From Nostocoides sp. (GTDB lineage Bacteria > Actinomycetota > Actinomycetes > Actinomycetales > Dermatophilaceae): a stretch of DNA of 64,000 nt. A program made the position numbers and the translations under genes. The notes beneath the pieces were generated by a model, which searched no databases, had not been told where the DNA came from, and saw only the letters and a list, made by a program, of their open reading frames with translations. Shown here one piece after another: positions 56,490 to 64,000 of this stretch (its first letter is position 1; each line of letters starts with the position of its first letter). Location: assembly GCA_016702415.1 (NCBI GenBank), contig JADJEA010000001.1:663001-727000 (forward strand). Direction: 5' to 3'.

Positions 56490-57292
56490 TCATACGGCGA
56501 AGGGCCAGCCCCGCGTCATACCGGCGGGTGCACCGGGTTCGATGTAGTGCTCGGCGGCAAAGAGCGCGGCGAAGATCTCCGGCGGCATCCGCAGGAATCC
56601 CTCGATGTCGGTCTTCTGGCTGCGGTGGGCCTCCAGGGCGGCCCGCCGCTGCGGGAGGTATGCCGAGACGTCCACCTGCCAGGTGATCTCCGCCTCCGGG
56701 GTCCCCAGGGGCGAGCCGTCGTCCATCGGAGCGTCCGGGTCGAAGGCATCCTCGGCCGTGCCGGCCTCCAGCGCGATCCGGTAGAGCTGCCGGACGAGGT
56801 CGCGATTCATCGTCGACTCCAACACCCGAGGCGCGCGGGCGGCAAGCCGGGCGGCTTCGTGGACGACGTGGTGGACCTTGATGTGATCGGGATGGCCATA
56901 GCCCCCGTGCCAGTCGTAGCCGACCACGATGTCGGCGTTCTCCCGGTCGAGCAGGGCCGCCAGCCGCAGGCCCGCATCGCGGACGTCGGCCTGGTGGAAG
57001 GAGCCCGGGTGGGTGTTCTGCGCCCAGCCCGTCATGCCCGAGTCGGAATAGCCGAGCCACTCCACCCGCGACACCCCGAGGGCCGCCGCCGAGCGCTCGC
57101 CCTCGGCCCGGCGACGCTCCAGGAGACCCTCCCCCGGAGCGAGATCGTCGGGCACCTCCCCGTGCTCACCATTGGTTGCGAAGACCACGACCACGCGCCC
57201 TCCGCCGCCGCACGCGCCATCGCGCCCGCCGTCTGCGAGGCCTCGTCGTCGGGGTGTGCGTGGACGAACACGATGGTGGGCACGGTCGGCAA
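56490..57292 (-). pseudogene. PIG-L/LmbE deacetylase with a one-base frameshift
   Basis: The first frame reads MPTVPTIVFVHAHPDDEASQ, with the zinc motif AHPDDE, to about residue 33. From about 57200 the rest continues in another frame: VVVVFATNGEHGE, WLGYSDSGMTG, and HGGYGHPDHIKVH with the third zinc histidine, through a complete C-terminus. Restoring one base near 57193-57210 gives a 267-residue protein resembling mycothiol conjugate amidase (Mca) or MshB. Either an assembly error in a GC run or a recent inactivation. Its start is 25 bp from the divergent NylB-like copy 2. Confidence 0.82.
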
Positions 57293-57317
57293 TGTAGCTG
57301 CTCGTAGTCTGGAGGAC

Positions 57318-58634
57318 GTGAACGAGCCGTCGGCCGTGACCGAACACCCCTATTACCATCCCCTTCCCGGCACCGCGTGGGAGGCGGTCGACGAGGCCGA
57401 GGACCTCCTCGGCGCCCAGGCCCCGCTGGTCACGCTCGCCAACTGGCAGGAGGATCCCCACCATGCCTGGTCCTTCCAACACATGCGCGAGTTGATGCCG
57501 AGCCAGGTCATCGACGGGACCGATGACCCACGGCCGCTCGCCGAGGCGACGGGGGAGGTGGGCGGCATACCCCTGCCGGAAACGCCGTGGGCGCCGACCG
57601 TCGACTCCCTCCTGGCGGCGACCGAGACCGACGCGTTCCTGGTCGTGCACCGCGGAACGATCGTCCAGGAGCGCTATCACGCGGGGATGAACCGCCGCCG
57701 CCGCCACCTCCTGATGTCGGTCACCAAGTCCGTCGTCTCCGCCGTGGCCGGCAGCCTGACCGGCTCCGGGCTGCTCGACCCCGATGCCCCCGTCGAGACC
57801 TATGTCCCGGAGCTCGCCCGGTGCGGGTATGCCGGCGCGAGCGTCCGGACGGTGTTGGACATGCGCTCGGGCGTGAAGTTCAGTGAGGCCTATCTCGATC
57901 CCGACTCTGAGGTCCGGGTCATGGAGCGGTCGATGGGCTGGGCGCCGCGCAACCACGGGGACCCCCTCGGGATGTACCCCTACATCCTCACCACAACGGC
58001 CGCGCGTCCCCACGACGGGGTCTTCGACTATCGCTCGATCGAGACCGATGTCCTGGGGTGGATCTGCGAGCGGGCGGCCGGGCGGCGGATGGCCGACCTG
58101 ATCGCCGATCTCGTATGGCGACCCATCGGTGCCTTCCATGACGCCGAGATCGCCGCCGACCCCCTCGGGTGCGCCGTCCACGACGGGGGTATGTCGGCGA
58201 CCCTGCGCGATCTCGGGCGGTTCGGGTTGATGCTGCTCGACCACGGCCTGGTGGGGGAGCGGCAGGTGATCCCGGCGGGTTGGGTGACCGATGCGGCATA
58301 CCCCCCGGCGGACGTGCGCGCCGCCTTCGCCGCGTCGACCAACGAGCCCTATCTCCCGGGTGGGTGGTATCGCAGCCAGTTCTGGTTCGTTCCCGGCGAC
58401 GCAGGACCGATCCTGCTGTGCCTGGGTATCCACGGCCAGATGGTCTTCGTCGAGTGGTCGACCGGGCTCGTGGGCGTCAAGTTCTCGTCCTGGCCGACGC
58501 CGCAGAACGCGGACAAACTCGTCGCGACGATCGGGGCCTTCCGGGCCATCGGCCGCGCCTGTCCGACCCTGTCCTGGCGCTGCCCTGACGCCTGCGGTCC
58601 TGACCTGACGGGATGTCCTGAAGGGGTGTCCTGA
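57318..58634 (+). CDS. NylB-like serine hydrolase (6-aminohexanoate-dimer hydrolase family), copy 2
   Basis: 438 residues, paralogue of the gene at 53449. NWQEDPHHAWSFQHMRELMPSQ again matches the NylB N-terminus. Ser134-Lys137 (SVTK) and Tyr238 (FDYRSIETD) are the catalytic set; Tyr192, Glu203 and Asp289 occupy the positions of NylB Tyr170, Asp181 and Asn266. No signal peptide. GTG 57318 is only 2 nt after GGAGG, so GTG 57336 is an alternative. It is transcribed alone, divergent from the PIG-L gene. Confidence 0.83.
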   Translation: MNEPSAVTEHPYYHPLPGTAWEAVDEAEDLLGAQAPLVTLANWQEDPHHAWSFQHMRELMPSQVIDGTDDPRPLAEATGEVGGIPLPETPWAPTVDSLLAATETDAFLVVHRGTIVQERYHAGMNRRRRHLLMSVTKSVVSAVAGSLTGSGLLDPDAPVETYVPELARCGYAGASVRTVLDMRSGVKFSEAYLDPDSEVRVMERSMGWAPRNHGDPLGMYPYILTTTAARPHDGVFDYRSIETDVLGWICERAAGRRMADLIADLVWRPIGAFHDAEIAADPLGCAVHDGGMSATLRDLGRFGLMLLDHGLVGERQVIPAGWVTDAAYPPADVRAAFAASTNEPYLPGGWYRSQFWFVPGDAGPILLCLGIHGQMVFVEWSTGLVGVKFSSWPTPQNADKLVATIGAFRAIGRACPTLSWRCPDACGPDLTGCPEGVS

Positions 58635-58641
58635 CGCGCGC

Positions 58642-59274
58642 TCAGGGCCGGGTGCGGGCCGCCTCGCGCCGGTGCTTGAGGTATTCGTAGACCATCGGCA
58701 GCACAGAGACGGCGACGATCAGCAGGATGACCATCTCCAGGTGATCCTTCAGGCCGGGGAAGGTCTGCCCGAGGAAGTAGCCGGCGAGGGTGACCCCGAC
58801 CGCCCAGAGCACGGCGCCCACGCCGCTCCACAGGAAGAAGTGGCGCCGGTCCATCCGGCCCACGCCGGCGACGACCGTGATGAAGGTCCGCACGATCGGG
58901 ACGAACCGGCCGAGGATGAGGGCCTTGGCGCCATAGCGCTCGAAGAACGCGTGGGTCTTGTCGAAGTTGGCCGCGTTGACGAAGGCGCCCCTGCCGCCGA
59001 TAGGCGGCGTGCCGGCGCGCCCGATCTCGTAGCCGGCGACATTGCCCGCGAAGGCCGCCGCGGACAGGATGACGCACGCGGTGACGAGGTTGAAGTCCAG
59101 TGTCCCGTTGGCGATGAACAGGCCGATCGCGAACAGCAGCGAGTCACCGGGCAGGATCGGGAACAGCAGCCCGCACTCGATGAACACGATGGCCGTGCTC
59201 ACCCAAAAGAACTGGCTGCCGAATCGCTCGAGCAGCCAGGCCGGGTCCATCCAGTTCGTCGCAAGGCCATGCAT
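58642..59274 (-). CDS. DedA-family membrane protein
   Basis: 210 residues, VTT/DedA domain with several membrane helices: FIECGLLFPILPGDSLLFAIG, AGNVAGYEIGRAG, and FERYGAKALILGRFVPIVRTFITVVAGVG, the conserved acidic-Arg core. Members flip undecaprenyl phosphate or other lipids and support membrane homeostasis. ATG 59274 gives MHGLATNWMDP. Convergent with the second NylB-like gene. Confidence 0.93.
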   Translation of the reverse strand: MHGLATNWMDPAWLLERFGSQFFWVSTAIVFIECGLLFPILPGDSLLFAIGLFIANGTLDFNLVTACVILSAAAFAGNVAGYEIGRAGTPPIGGRGAFVNAANFDKTHAFFERYGAKALILGRFVPIVRTFITVVAGVGRMDRRHFFLWSGVGAVLWAVGVTLAGYFLGQTFPGLKDHLEMVILLIVAVSVLPMVYEYLKHRREAARTRP

Positions 59275-59454
59275 CACCCGCCAAGGGTAGGTGTTGCGCC
59301 CTGGGGATCGGCTGGGAACACGCCATCCGAGGGCTGTCGGTGTGGCCTGGCACGCTTTCCGTTGCCGGATTCGATCCGGTCGGGTTAGCTGAGTTCGAGG
59401 GGTATGCCGCGTGCCTCGCAGGGGGGCATGCGCCCGCGTGAGATAGGGGATGAG

Positions 59455-61092
59455 ATGTCGACGACGCGATTTCGTCGTGCCGTGATCGGCCTGCTGGGTG
59501 GTGCCGTTGCGATCTTGACGGCCGGATCGAGCGCGGGTGCGGCCGCCGCCGCGGGGGAGGGGGTCGGCATACGGGCTGGGACTGCGGTTCAGGTCGATGC
59601 CGGTCAGGTCGACGCGCCGGTGCCGACGATCACGTGGCGTCCGTGCCCGTGGTACCCATCGGCGCGCTGCGCGACCGCGTCGGCGCCCCTGGACTACGAC
59701 AATCCGACCGGGCCGACGATTCTCTTGGACCTGGTCAAGATGCCGGCCAAGGACCAGGCGCACAGGCTGGGGACGATCTTCGTCAACCCAGGCGGGCCGG
59801 GCGGATCGGCGTCACACTTCGCACCAACGGCGGCCTACTATCTCGGGTCCTCCGTCTCCGCGCGCTATGACGTCATCGGGATCGATCCGCGTGGCGTCGG
59901 CGATCACGCGCAGATGGTGTGCCACACCACCGTGCCGCAACCTCCCGCGCCCGGGTACTTCCCCGTCTCGCTCCGCGAAGCTGAGATCAATTGGCGGAGT
60001 GCGCAATGGGAGCGGGCCGCCTGCACGGACGATCCGGGCCGGATCGTGGCCCATATGTCGACCGCCGACACGGCCCGGGACATGGACCTCATCCGCCAGG
60101 CCGTCGGCGACCCGCGGCTCAACTACTACGGGGTGTCCTATGGCACCTATCTGGGCACGACCTATGCCTCGATGTTCCCCACCAAGGTCGGGCATGTGAT
60201 CGTCGACGCAGTGCTCGATCCGGTCGCGTGGGCCACGGGCACCGGTCGGCCGCCACTGATGCCGTTCTCCACCAGGCTCAAGAGCGCCCGCGGTGCCTAT
60301 GAGGCGCTGACCAGCGGACTGGCGGAATGCGACAAGGCCGGGAAGGCTCGCTGCGCATTCGCCGGACACGCGCGCGCCAAGTTCGAGAAGCTCGTCGACC
60401 TCGCCCGCGCCGGAACGCTCAAGTCCGGGCCGAACGAGCCACTGCCCTATGCCACGCTCATCGGTGGCACTCTCGGCGGACTCTACGGTCACGACTACAC
60501 CCTCCTGATGGACAACTTCCAGGAACTCTGGGACTACAACATGCGGGTCCCCGGGGCCAGCGCCGACCGGGCGACGGCCGCCGCGGGCGGCCTGGCGGCG
60601 GCAGCCGCGACGATCTCGACCGCCCCCTACATCACACCACTGGCCCGACAGACCATTTCGGATGCCTTCTCCGGCGTTGCCTGCTCCGACTCACGCAACC
60701 CGCGCAGCCTCGATGCCTGGTGGAATGCCGGGCGGATGCAAGACGAGGAGTACCCGTGGTTCGGGTCGCTGTGGACCTGGGCCAGTTCGACCTGCGGTGG
60801 CTGGCCGGGCACGACGATGGCCGACGCCTTCCTCGGGCCCTTCGGGGGGAAGACGGCCAAGCCGGTGCTGGTCATCGGCAACCGCTACGACCCGGCGACG
60901 CCGATCCAGGGTGCCGAGCGGGTCGCGCGCTTGTTCACCAACTCCCGCCTGCTGCGCACCCTCGAGTGGGGCCACGGGGCGCTGGAGAATGCGTGTGTGA
61001 GGAAGGCGTTCGCCGACTACTACGTCCGGGATACCCTCCCGGCGCCCGGGTCGGTATGCCGCGCCAACGCGCCTCTCTATCCCGGTTCCTGA
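59455..61092 (+). CDS. Secreted tripeptidyl-aminopeptidase-like hydrolase
   Basis: 545 residues, S33 family. A Sec-type signal (RFRRAVIGLLGGAVAILTAGSSAGA) precedes the mature enzyme. The oxyanion loop is NPGGPGGSAS; nucleophile Ser228 in YYGVSYGTYLG; acid Asp in IGNRYDPATPI; His in EWGHGALEN, within the C-terminal TAP-like domain. The ATG at 59455 follows AGGGGA and gives a proper signal; an in-frame ATG at 59404 lies upstream. Likely removes tripeptides from extracellular peptides, feeding the amino acid importer next door. Confidence 0.92.
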   Translation: MSTTRFRRAVIGLLGGAVAILTAGSSAGAAAAAGEGVGIRAGTAVQVDAGQVDAPVPTITWRPCPWYPSARCATASAPLDYDNPTGPTILLDLVKMPAKDQAHRLGTIFVNPGGPGGSASHFAPTAAYYLGSSVSARYDVIGIDPRGVGDHAQMVCHTTVPQPPAPGYFPVSLREAEINWRSAQWERAACTDDPGRIVAHMSTADTARDMDLIRQAVGDPRLNYYGVSYGTYLGTTYASMFPTKVGHVIVDAVLDPVAWATGTGRPPLMPFSTRLKSARGAYEALTSGLAECDKAGKARCAFAGHARAKFEKLVDLARAGTLKSGPNEPLPYATLIGGTLGGLYGHDYTLLMDNFQELWDYNMRVPGASADRATAAAGGLAAAAATISTAPYITPLARQTISDAFSGVACSDSRNPRSLDAWWNAGRMQDEEYPWFGSLWTWASSTCGGWPGTTMADAFLGPFGGKTAKPVLVIGNRYDPATPIQGAERVARLFTNSRLLRTLEWGHGALENACVRKAFADYYVRDTLPAPGSVCRANAPLYPGS

Positions 61093-61205
61093 CGGGGCCG
61101 ACATCGCGCGGACGGTGCGGCGCTATGCTCGCGCCGCACCGTCCGTTCGCGGCCGCATCGTCCGCCGCCGCATGTCCCCGCCGCCCGTACACCAAGGAGA
61201 GCGCG

Positions 61206-62205
61206 ATGACCGGTTCCCTTTCCCCTTCGGCGCCTCAGCGGGTATGCCGCCCTCCTCGCCGCCGCGACCAGCCTCACCACCGCGTGTGGTCAGGCGCAAG
61301 GTCCCGCCGGCGGGTCTGGGTCCAACTCCTCTTCCGCCTCGGGGTCGGGTTCCCTGTCGTCGTCGGGCACCGACTCTGCGTCCGGGTCCAGTTCTGCGTC
61401 CGGCTCCGGTTCGGCCTCGGGGTCCGGATCGTCGACGAGCGGCACCGGCGCCATCCCGGCGTCGTGCATGAAGGGAACCCTGCCGACCCACACGGCCGGC
61501 ACCCTGACCATCGGGACGGACAACCCGGCATACGAGCCATGGTTCTCCGACAACGACCCGAGCAATGGCAAGGGCTACGAGTCGGCCGTGGCGTATGCGA
61601 TCGCCGACAAGCTGGGGTTCGCCAAGAGTGAGGTGGCCTGGGCCAAGGTGCCCTTCAACAAGGCGGTGCTCCCGGGCGCGAAGGACTTCGACTTCGACGT
61701 CAATCAGGTCTCGATCACCGACGCGCGCAAGAAGGCGGTCGACTTCTCCAGCGGCTACTACGACGTCGTGCAGGCCGTCGTGACTTACAAAGGCAGCCCG
61801 ATCGACGGCAAGACCACGGTCGCCGACCTGAAGTCGGCCACGCTCGGTGCCCAGGTCGGGACCACCTCGCTGCTCGCGATCTCGGATCAGATCGGCGCCA
61901 AGAAGATGGTGTACGACACCAACGACGCGGCGGTTCAGGCGCTCTCCGCCAAGCAGATCGACGGAATCGTCGTCGACCTGCCGACGGCGTTTTATATCAC
62001 CGCGGCGCAGATGGACCAGGGCGTCATCGTCGGGCAGCTGCCGCTGGCCGGGGGGCAGCCGGAGCAGTTCGGCGCGGTCCTGGACAAGGGGTCGGCGCTG
62101 ACTCCCTGCGTGACCGCCGCGGTCGATGCCCTGCGGGCCGACGGGTCCCTGGACACGCTGGTCCAGACGTGGCTGTCCGCGGCGGGCGCGCCCGCGCTCT
62201 CGTGA
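61206..62205 (+). pseudogene. Polar amino acid ABC binding lipoprotein with a frameshifted signal peptide
   Basis: The mature domain (from about 61468) is a family 3 binding protein: TLTIGTDNPAYEPWF, KVPFNKAVLPGAKDFDFDVNQVSIT, SALTPCVTAAVDALR. In the same frame upstream lies a lipoprotein signal (RRLSGYAALLAAATSLTTAC) and a long Ser/Gly linker, but that frame has no start codon. The ATG at 61206 (AAGGAGA before it) is in another frame; removing one base in 61220-61232 joins them into a perfect lipoprotein precursor. A sequencing error or a real one-base insertion. Overlaps the permease start by 4 nt. Confidence 0.82.
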
Positions 62206-63335
62206 CCGAGTCCGCCGCCCCCCTCGACCCCGGCGCTCCATCCGACCCCGGCGCTCCCTCCGACACCCGCGCCAGTCTCAACCGCGGTGCTCCCTCCGAC
62301 ACCCGCGCCAGTCTCAACCGCGGTGCTCCATCCGACGCCGGCGCCACGCTCGACCGCGGCGCTCCATCCGACCCCCGCGCTCCATCCGACACCCGCGCCA
62401 GTCTCAACCGCGGTGCTCCATCCGACACCCGGGCGGCGAACGGCCGCGCTGTCGGGGCGCGCGCGTTCGGGACGCCCGCCGTCGGCGCGGGCGACGCGTG
62501 GCAGCCGTCGGCGATCGAACGGGAGCGCGCGGCATACCGGCGTGCCCAGACCCGCAGGTCGGTCGTCATCGCGACGGTGGCGACGATCGTGCTGGTCGCG
62601 GTGGCGAGTATCGCGCTGACGTCGTCGCCGGGGTGGCCGGCCCTGCGGCATACCTTCTTCGACTGGGGCAAGGCGCGGGAGTCGTTCCCGGCGGTCCTCT
62701 CGGGACTCTGGCTCAACATCCGCGTCATGCTCGTCTGCGCACTTGTCATCGGCGTCCTCGGGATGGCGCTCGCGGTCCTGCGCACCCTGCGGGGGCCGGT
62801 GTGGTTCCCGGTGCGGGCCTTCGCGACGGCTTATGTCGACCTCTTCCGCGGGCTGCCGTTGCTTCTCGTGCTCTTCCTCCTCGGGTTCGGGATGCCCGCG
62901 CTGCGCTTCTCGGGCCTGCCGAACAGCGCGTTGTTCTGGGGCTCGACCGCCATCGTCCTGTCCTATTCCGCCTATGTCGCCGAGGTCTTCCGGGCCGGGA
63001 TCGAGTCGGTTCATCCCTCGCAATGGGCCGCGGCGCGATCGCTCGGCCTCACCTATCGACAGACGCTGCGCCACGTCGTCCTGCCGCAGGCGGTCCGGCG
63101 CGTGGTGCCGGCGCTGATGAACGACCTCGTCTCGCTGCAGAAGGACTCCGGCCTCATCGCGGTCCTCGGCATCGTCGATGCCATCCGGGCAGCCCAGATC
63201 GAGACCTCACTCGACTACAACTACACGCCGTATGTGGTGGCGGGCGTGCTCTTCGTCTGTCTCACCGTGCCGATGGCGCGCTTCACCGACTGGCTGGCTC
63301 GGCGCCAGGGCGTGCACACCGGGGGTATCCGGTGA
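62202..63335 (+). CDS. Polar amino acid ABC transporter permease with repeat-built N-terminal extension
   Basis: 377 residues. The membrane part begins near residue 125 (VVIATVATIVLVAVASIAL) and has the usual five or so helices with the HisM/GlnP EAA loop QWAAARSLGLTYRQTLRHVVLPQAVRRV. The first 75 residues are SDTRASLNRGAP-type repeats encoded by 36-bp and 18-bp units (62223-62433), with no counterpart in ordinary members. GTG 62202 overlaps the binding-protein stop. A single permease gene implies a homodimer. Confidence 0.92.
   Translation: MTESAAPLDPGAPSDPGAPSDTRASLNRGAPSDTRASLNRGAPSDAGATLDRGAPSDPRAPSDTRASLNRGAPSDTRAANGRAVGARAFGTPAVGAGDAWQPSAIERERAAYRRAQTRRSVVIATVATIVLVAVASIALTSSPGWPALRHTFFDWGKARESFPAVLSGLWLNIRVMLVCALVIGVLGMALAVLRTLRGPVWFPVRAFATAYVDLFRGLPLLLVLFLLGFGMPALRFSGLPNSALFWGSTAIVLSYSAYVAEVFRAGIESVHPSQWAAARSLGLTYRQTLRHVVLPQAVRRVVPALMNDLVSLQKDSGLIAVLGIVDAIRAAQIETSLDYNYTPYVVAGVLFVCLTVPMARFTDWLARRQGVHTGGIR
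62223..62433 (+). repeat. 36/18-bp in-frame minisatellite in the permease gene
   Basis: A 36-bp unit coding SDTRASLNRGAP recurs three times (starting near 62261, 62297 and 62387) with shorter 18-bp relatives (SDPGAP/SDPRAP) between. Copies are nearly identical, which points to recent slippage or recombination. Confidence 0.9.
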
Positions 63336-64000
63336 ACGCTCACGACGGCGCGGCGGGTGCCGCCGCGCGTGCGGAGCCGTCGTCTTCTCCGGCCGGCGAG
63401 CCGCTGCTGGAGATCGAGCGACTCCGCAAGTCGTTCGGGACCAATGTCGTCCTGCGCGAGGTGAGTCTGTCGGTCCGCGAGGGTGAGTGCGTCGTCCTCA
63501 TCGGGGCCTCCGGCTCCGGCAAGTCCACGCTGCTGCGCTGCGTCAACCTCCTCGAGCACGTCGACGACGGCGTGATCCGGCTGGCCGGCCGCGACATAAC
63601 CGACCCCCGGGTCGACGCGGACGAGGTCCGGTCGCGGATCGGGATGGTCTTCCAGTCCTACAACCTTTTCCCCCACCTCAGTGTCCTGGACAACGTCACC
63701 CTCGCGCCGATCCGCGTCCACGGTATGCCGCGCGCCGCCGCCCGCGATCGCGCCCGCGCGATGCTGGAACGGGTCGGGTTGTCGGACAAGCAGAATGCGC
63801 GTCCTGATGCGCTCTCCGGCGGACAGCAACAGCGCGTCGCGATCGCCCGCGCCCTCGTCACCGACCCCGTGCTCATGCTCCTCGACGAAGTCACCTCGGC
63901 ACTCGATCCCGAACTCGTGGGGGAGGTGCTCGACCTCCTGCGCGATCTGAAGGCCGACGGTATGACGATGATCGTCAACACCCACGAGATGGGCTTCGCC
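63332..64000 (+). CDS. Polar amino acid ABC transporter ATP-binding protein (3' partial)
   Basis: The first 223 residues; the gene runs off the window. GTG 63332 overlaps the permease stop by 4 nt. After a 25-residue Ala/Ser tail the ATPase shows Walker A IGASGSGKSTLLRC, Q-loop MVFQSYNLFPHLSV, signature LSGGQQQRVAIARAL, Walker B LMLLDEVTSALDPEL and the H-loop NTHEMGFA. This is the GlnQ/HisP class that couples to the preceding permease and binding protein for uptake of glutamine, glutamate, cystine or a similar amino acid. Confidence 0.95.
   Translation, partial: MNAHDGAAGAAARAEPSSSPAGEPLLEIERLRKSFGTNVVLREVSLSVREGECVVLIGASGSGKSTLLRCVNLLEHVDDGVIRLAGRDITDPRVDADEVRSRIGMVFQSYNLFPHLSVLDNVTLAPIRVHGMPRAAARDRARAMLERVGLSDKQNARPDALSGGQQQRVAIARALVTDPVLMLLDEVTSALDPELVGEVLDLLRDLKADGMTMIVNTHEMGFA

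Overview
The window is very GC-rich DNA, densely packed with genes. It carries a dnaK-grpE-dnaJ-hspR operon and a clpB gene with HspR-type (HAIR) operators, a CebR-like LacI regulator, Tat and lipoprotein signals, and many GTG starts with 4-nt GTGA/ATGA overlaps. This points to an Actinomycetota chromosome, most likely Micrococcales (Dermatophilaceae/Intrasporangiaceae type, inferred from the short insert in DnaK and the zinc-finger-less DnaJ). No rRNA, tRNA, CRISPR array or insertion sequence was recognised.

Layout. 1-4 kb: the 3' part of a secreted protein with an ETX/MTX2-like pore-forming region, an Fe/Mn superoxide dismutase behind a perfect Nur-like palindrome, and a decayed vapBC locus. 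4-8.2 kb: heat-shock operon. 8.2-15.6 kb: polysaccharide deacetylase, GH15-like protein, DUF4230 protein, ECF sigma factor with membrane-anchored partner, and a flavoprotein fusing a receiver-like domain to a cysteine-less thioredoxin-reductase fold. 15.7-21.5 kb: clpB, a DUF2207 protein and an epimerase-like protein. 21.6-29.7 kb: carbohydrate ABC importer, a 1,182-residue GH94-like protein and a LacI regulator, with two identical operators. 30-43 kb: LprG-like lipoprotein plus MFS exporter, serpin, META lipoprotein, hydrolase, exonuclease III, frameshifted SDR, pyrE, lemA, a GH13 enzyme, and a MarR/ABC exporter pair. 43-44.7 kb: C45 acyltransferase-like protein.

44.8-58.6 kb is the most interesting block. 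It holds a glutaryl-CoA dehydrogenase, a class III CoA-transferase, a semialdehyde dehydrogenase, an omega-amino-acid transaminase and a divergent PucR regulator. Next come an amino-acid permease, a NylB-like (6-aminohexanoate-dimer hydrolase family) serine hydrolase and an ATP-grasp ligase in one overlapping operon, then a PIG-L deacetylase and a second NylB-like hydrolase. Read together it looks like a route that takes in an omega-aminoacyl amide or free omega-amino acid and runs hydrolysis, transamination, oxidation, CoA activation and glutaryl-CoA decarboxylation. The window closes with a DedA protein, a secreted tripeptidyl-aminopeptidase-like hydrolase and a polar amino acid ABC importer cut by the window end.

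Three otherwise normal genes (SDR, PIG-L, amino-acid binding protein) are each broken by exactly one base, so assembly error has to be considered. Two signals run through the whole window: many small in-frame minisatellites, and a strongly over-represented word, GTATGCC/GGCATAC.
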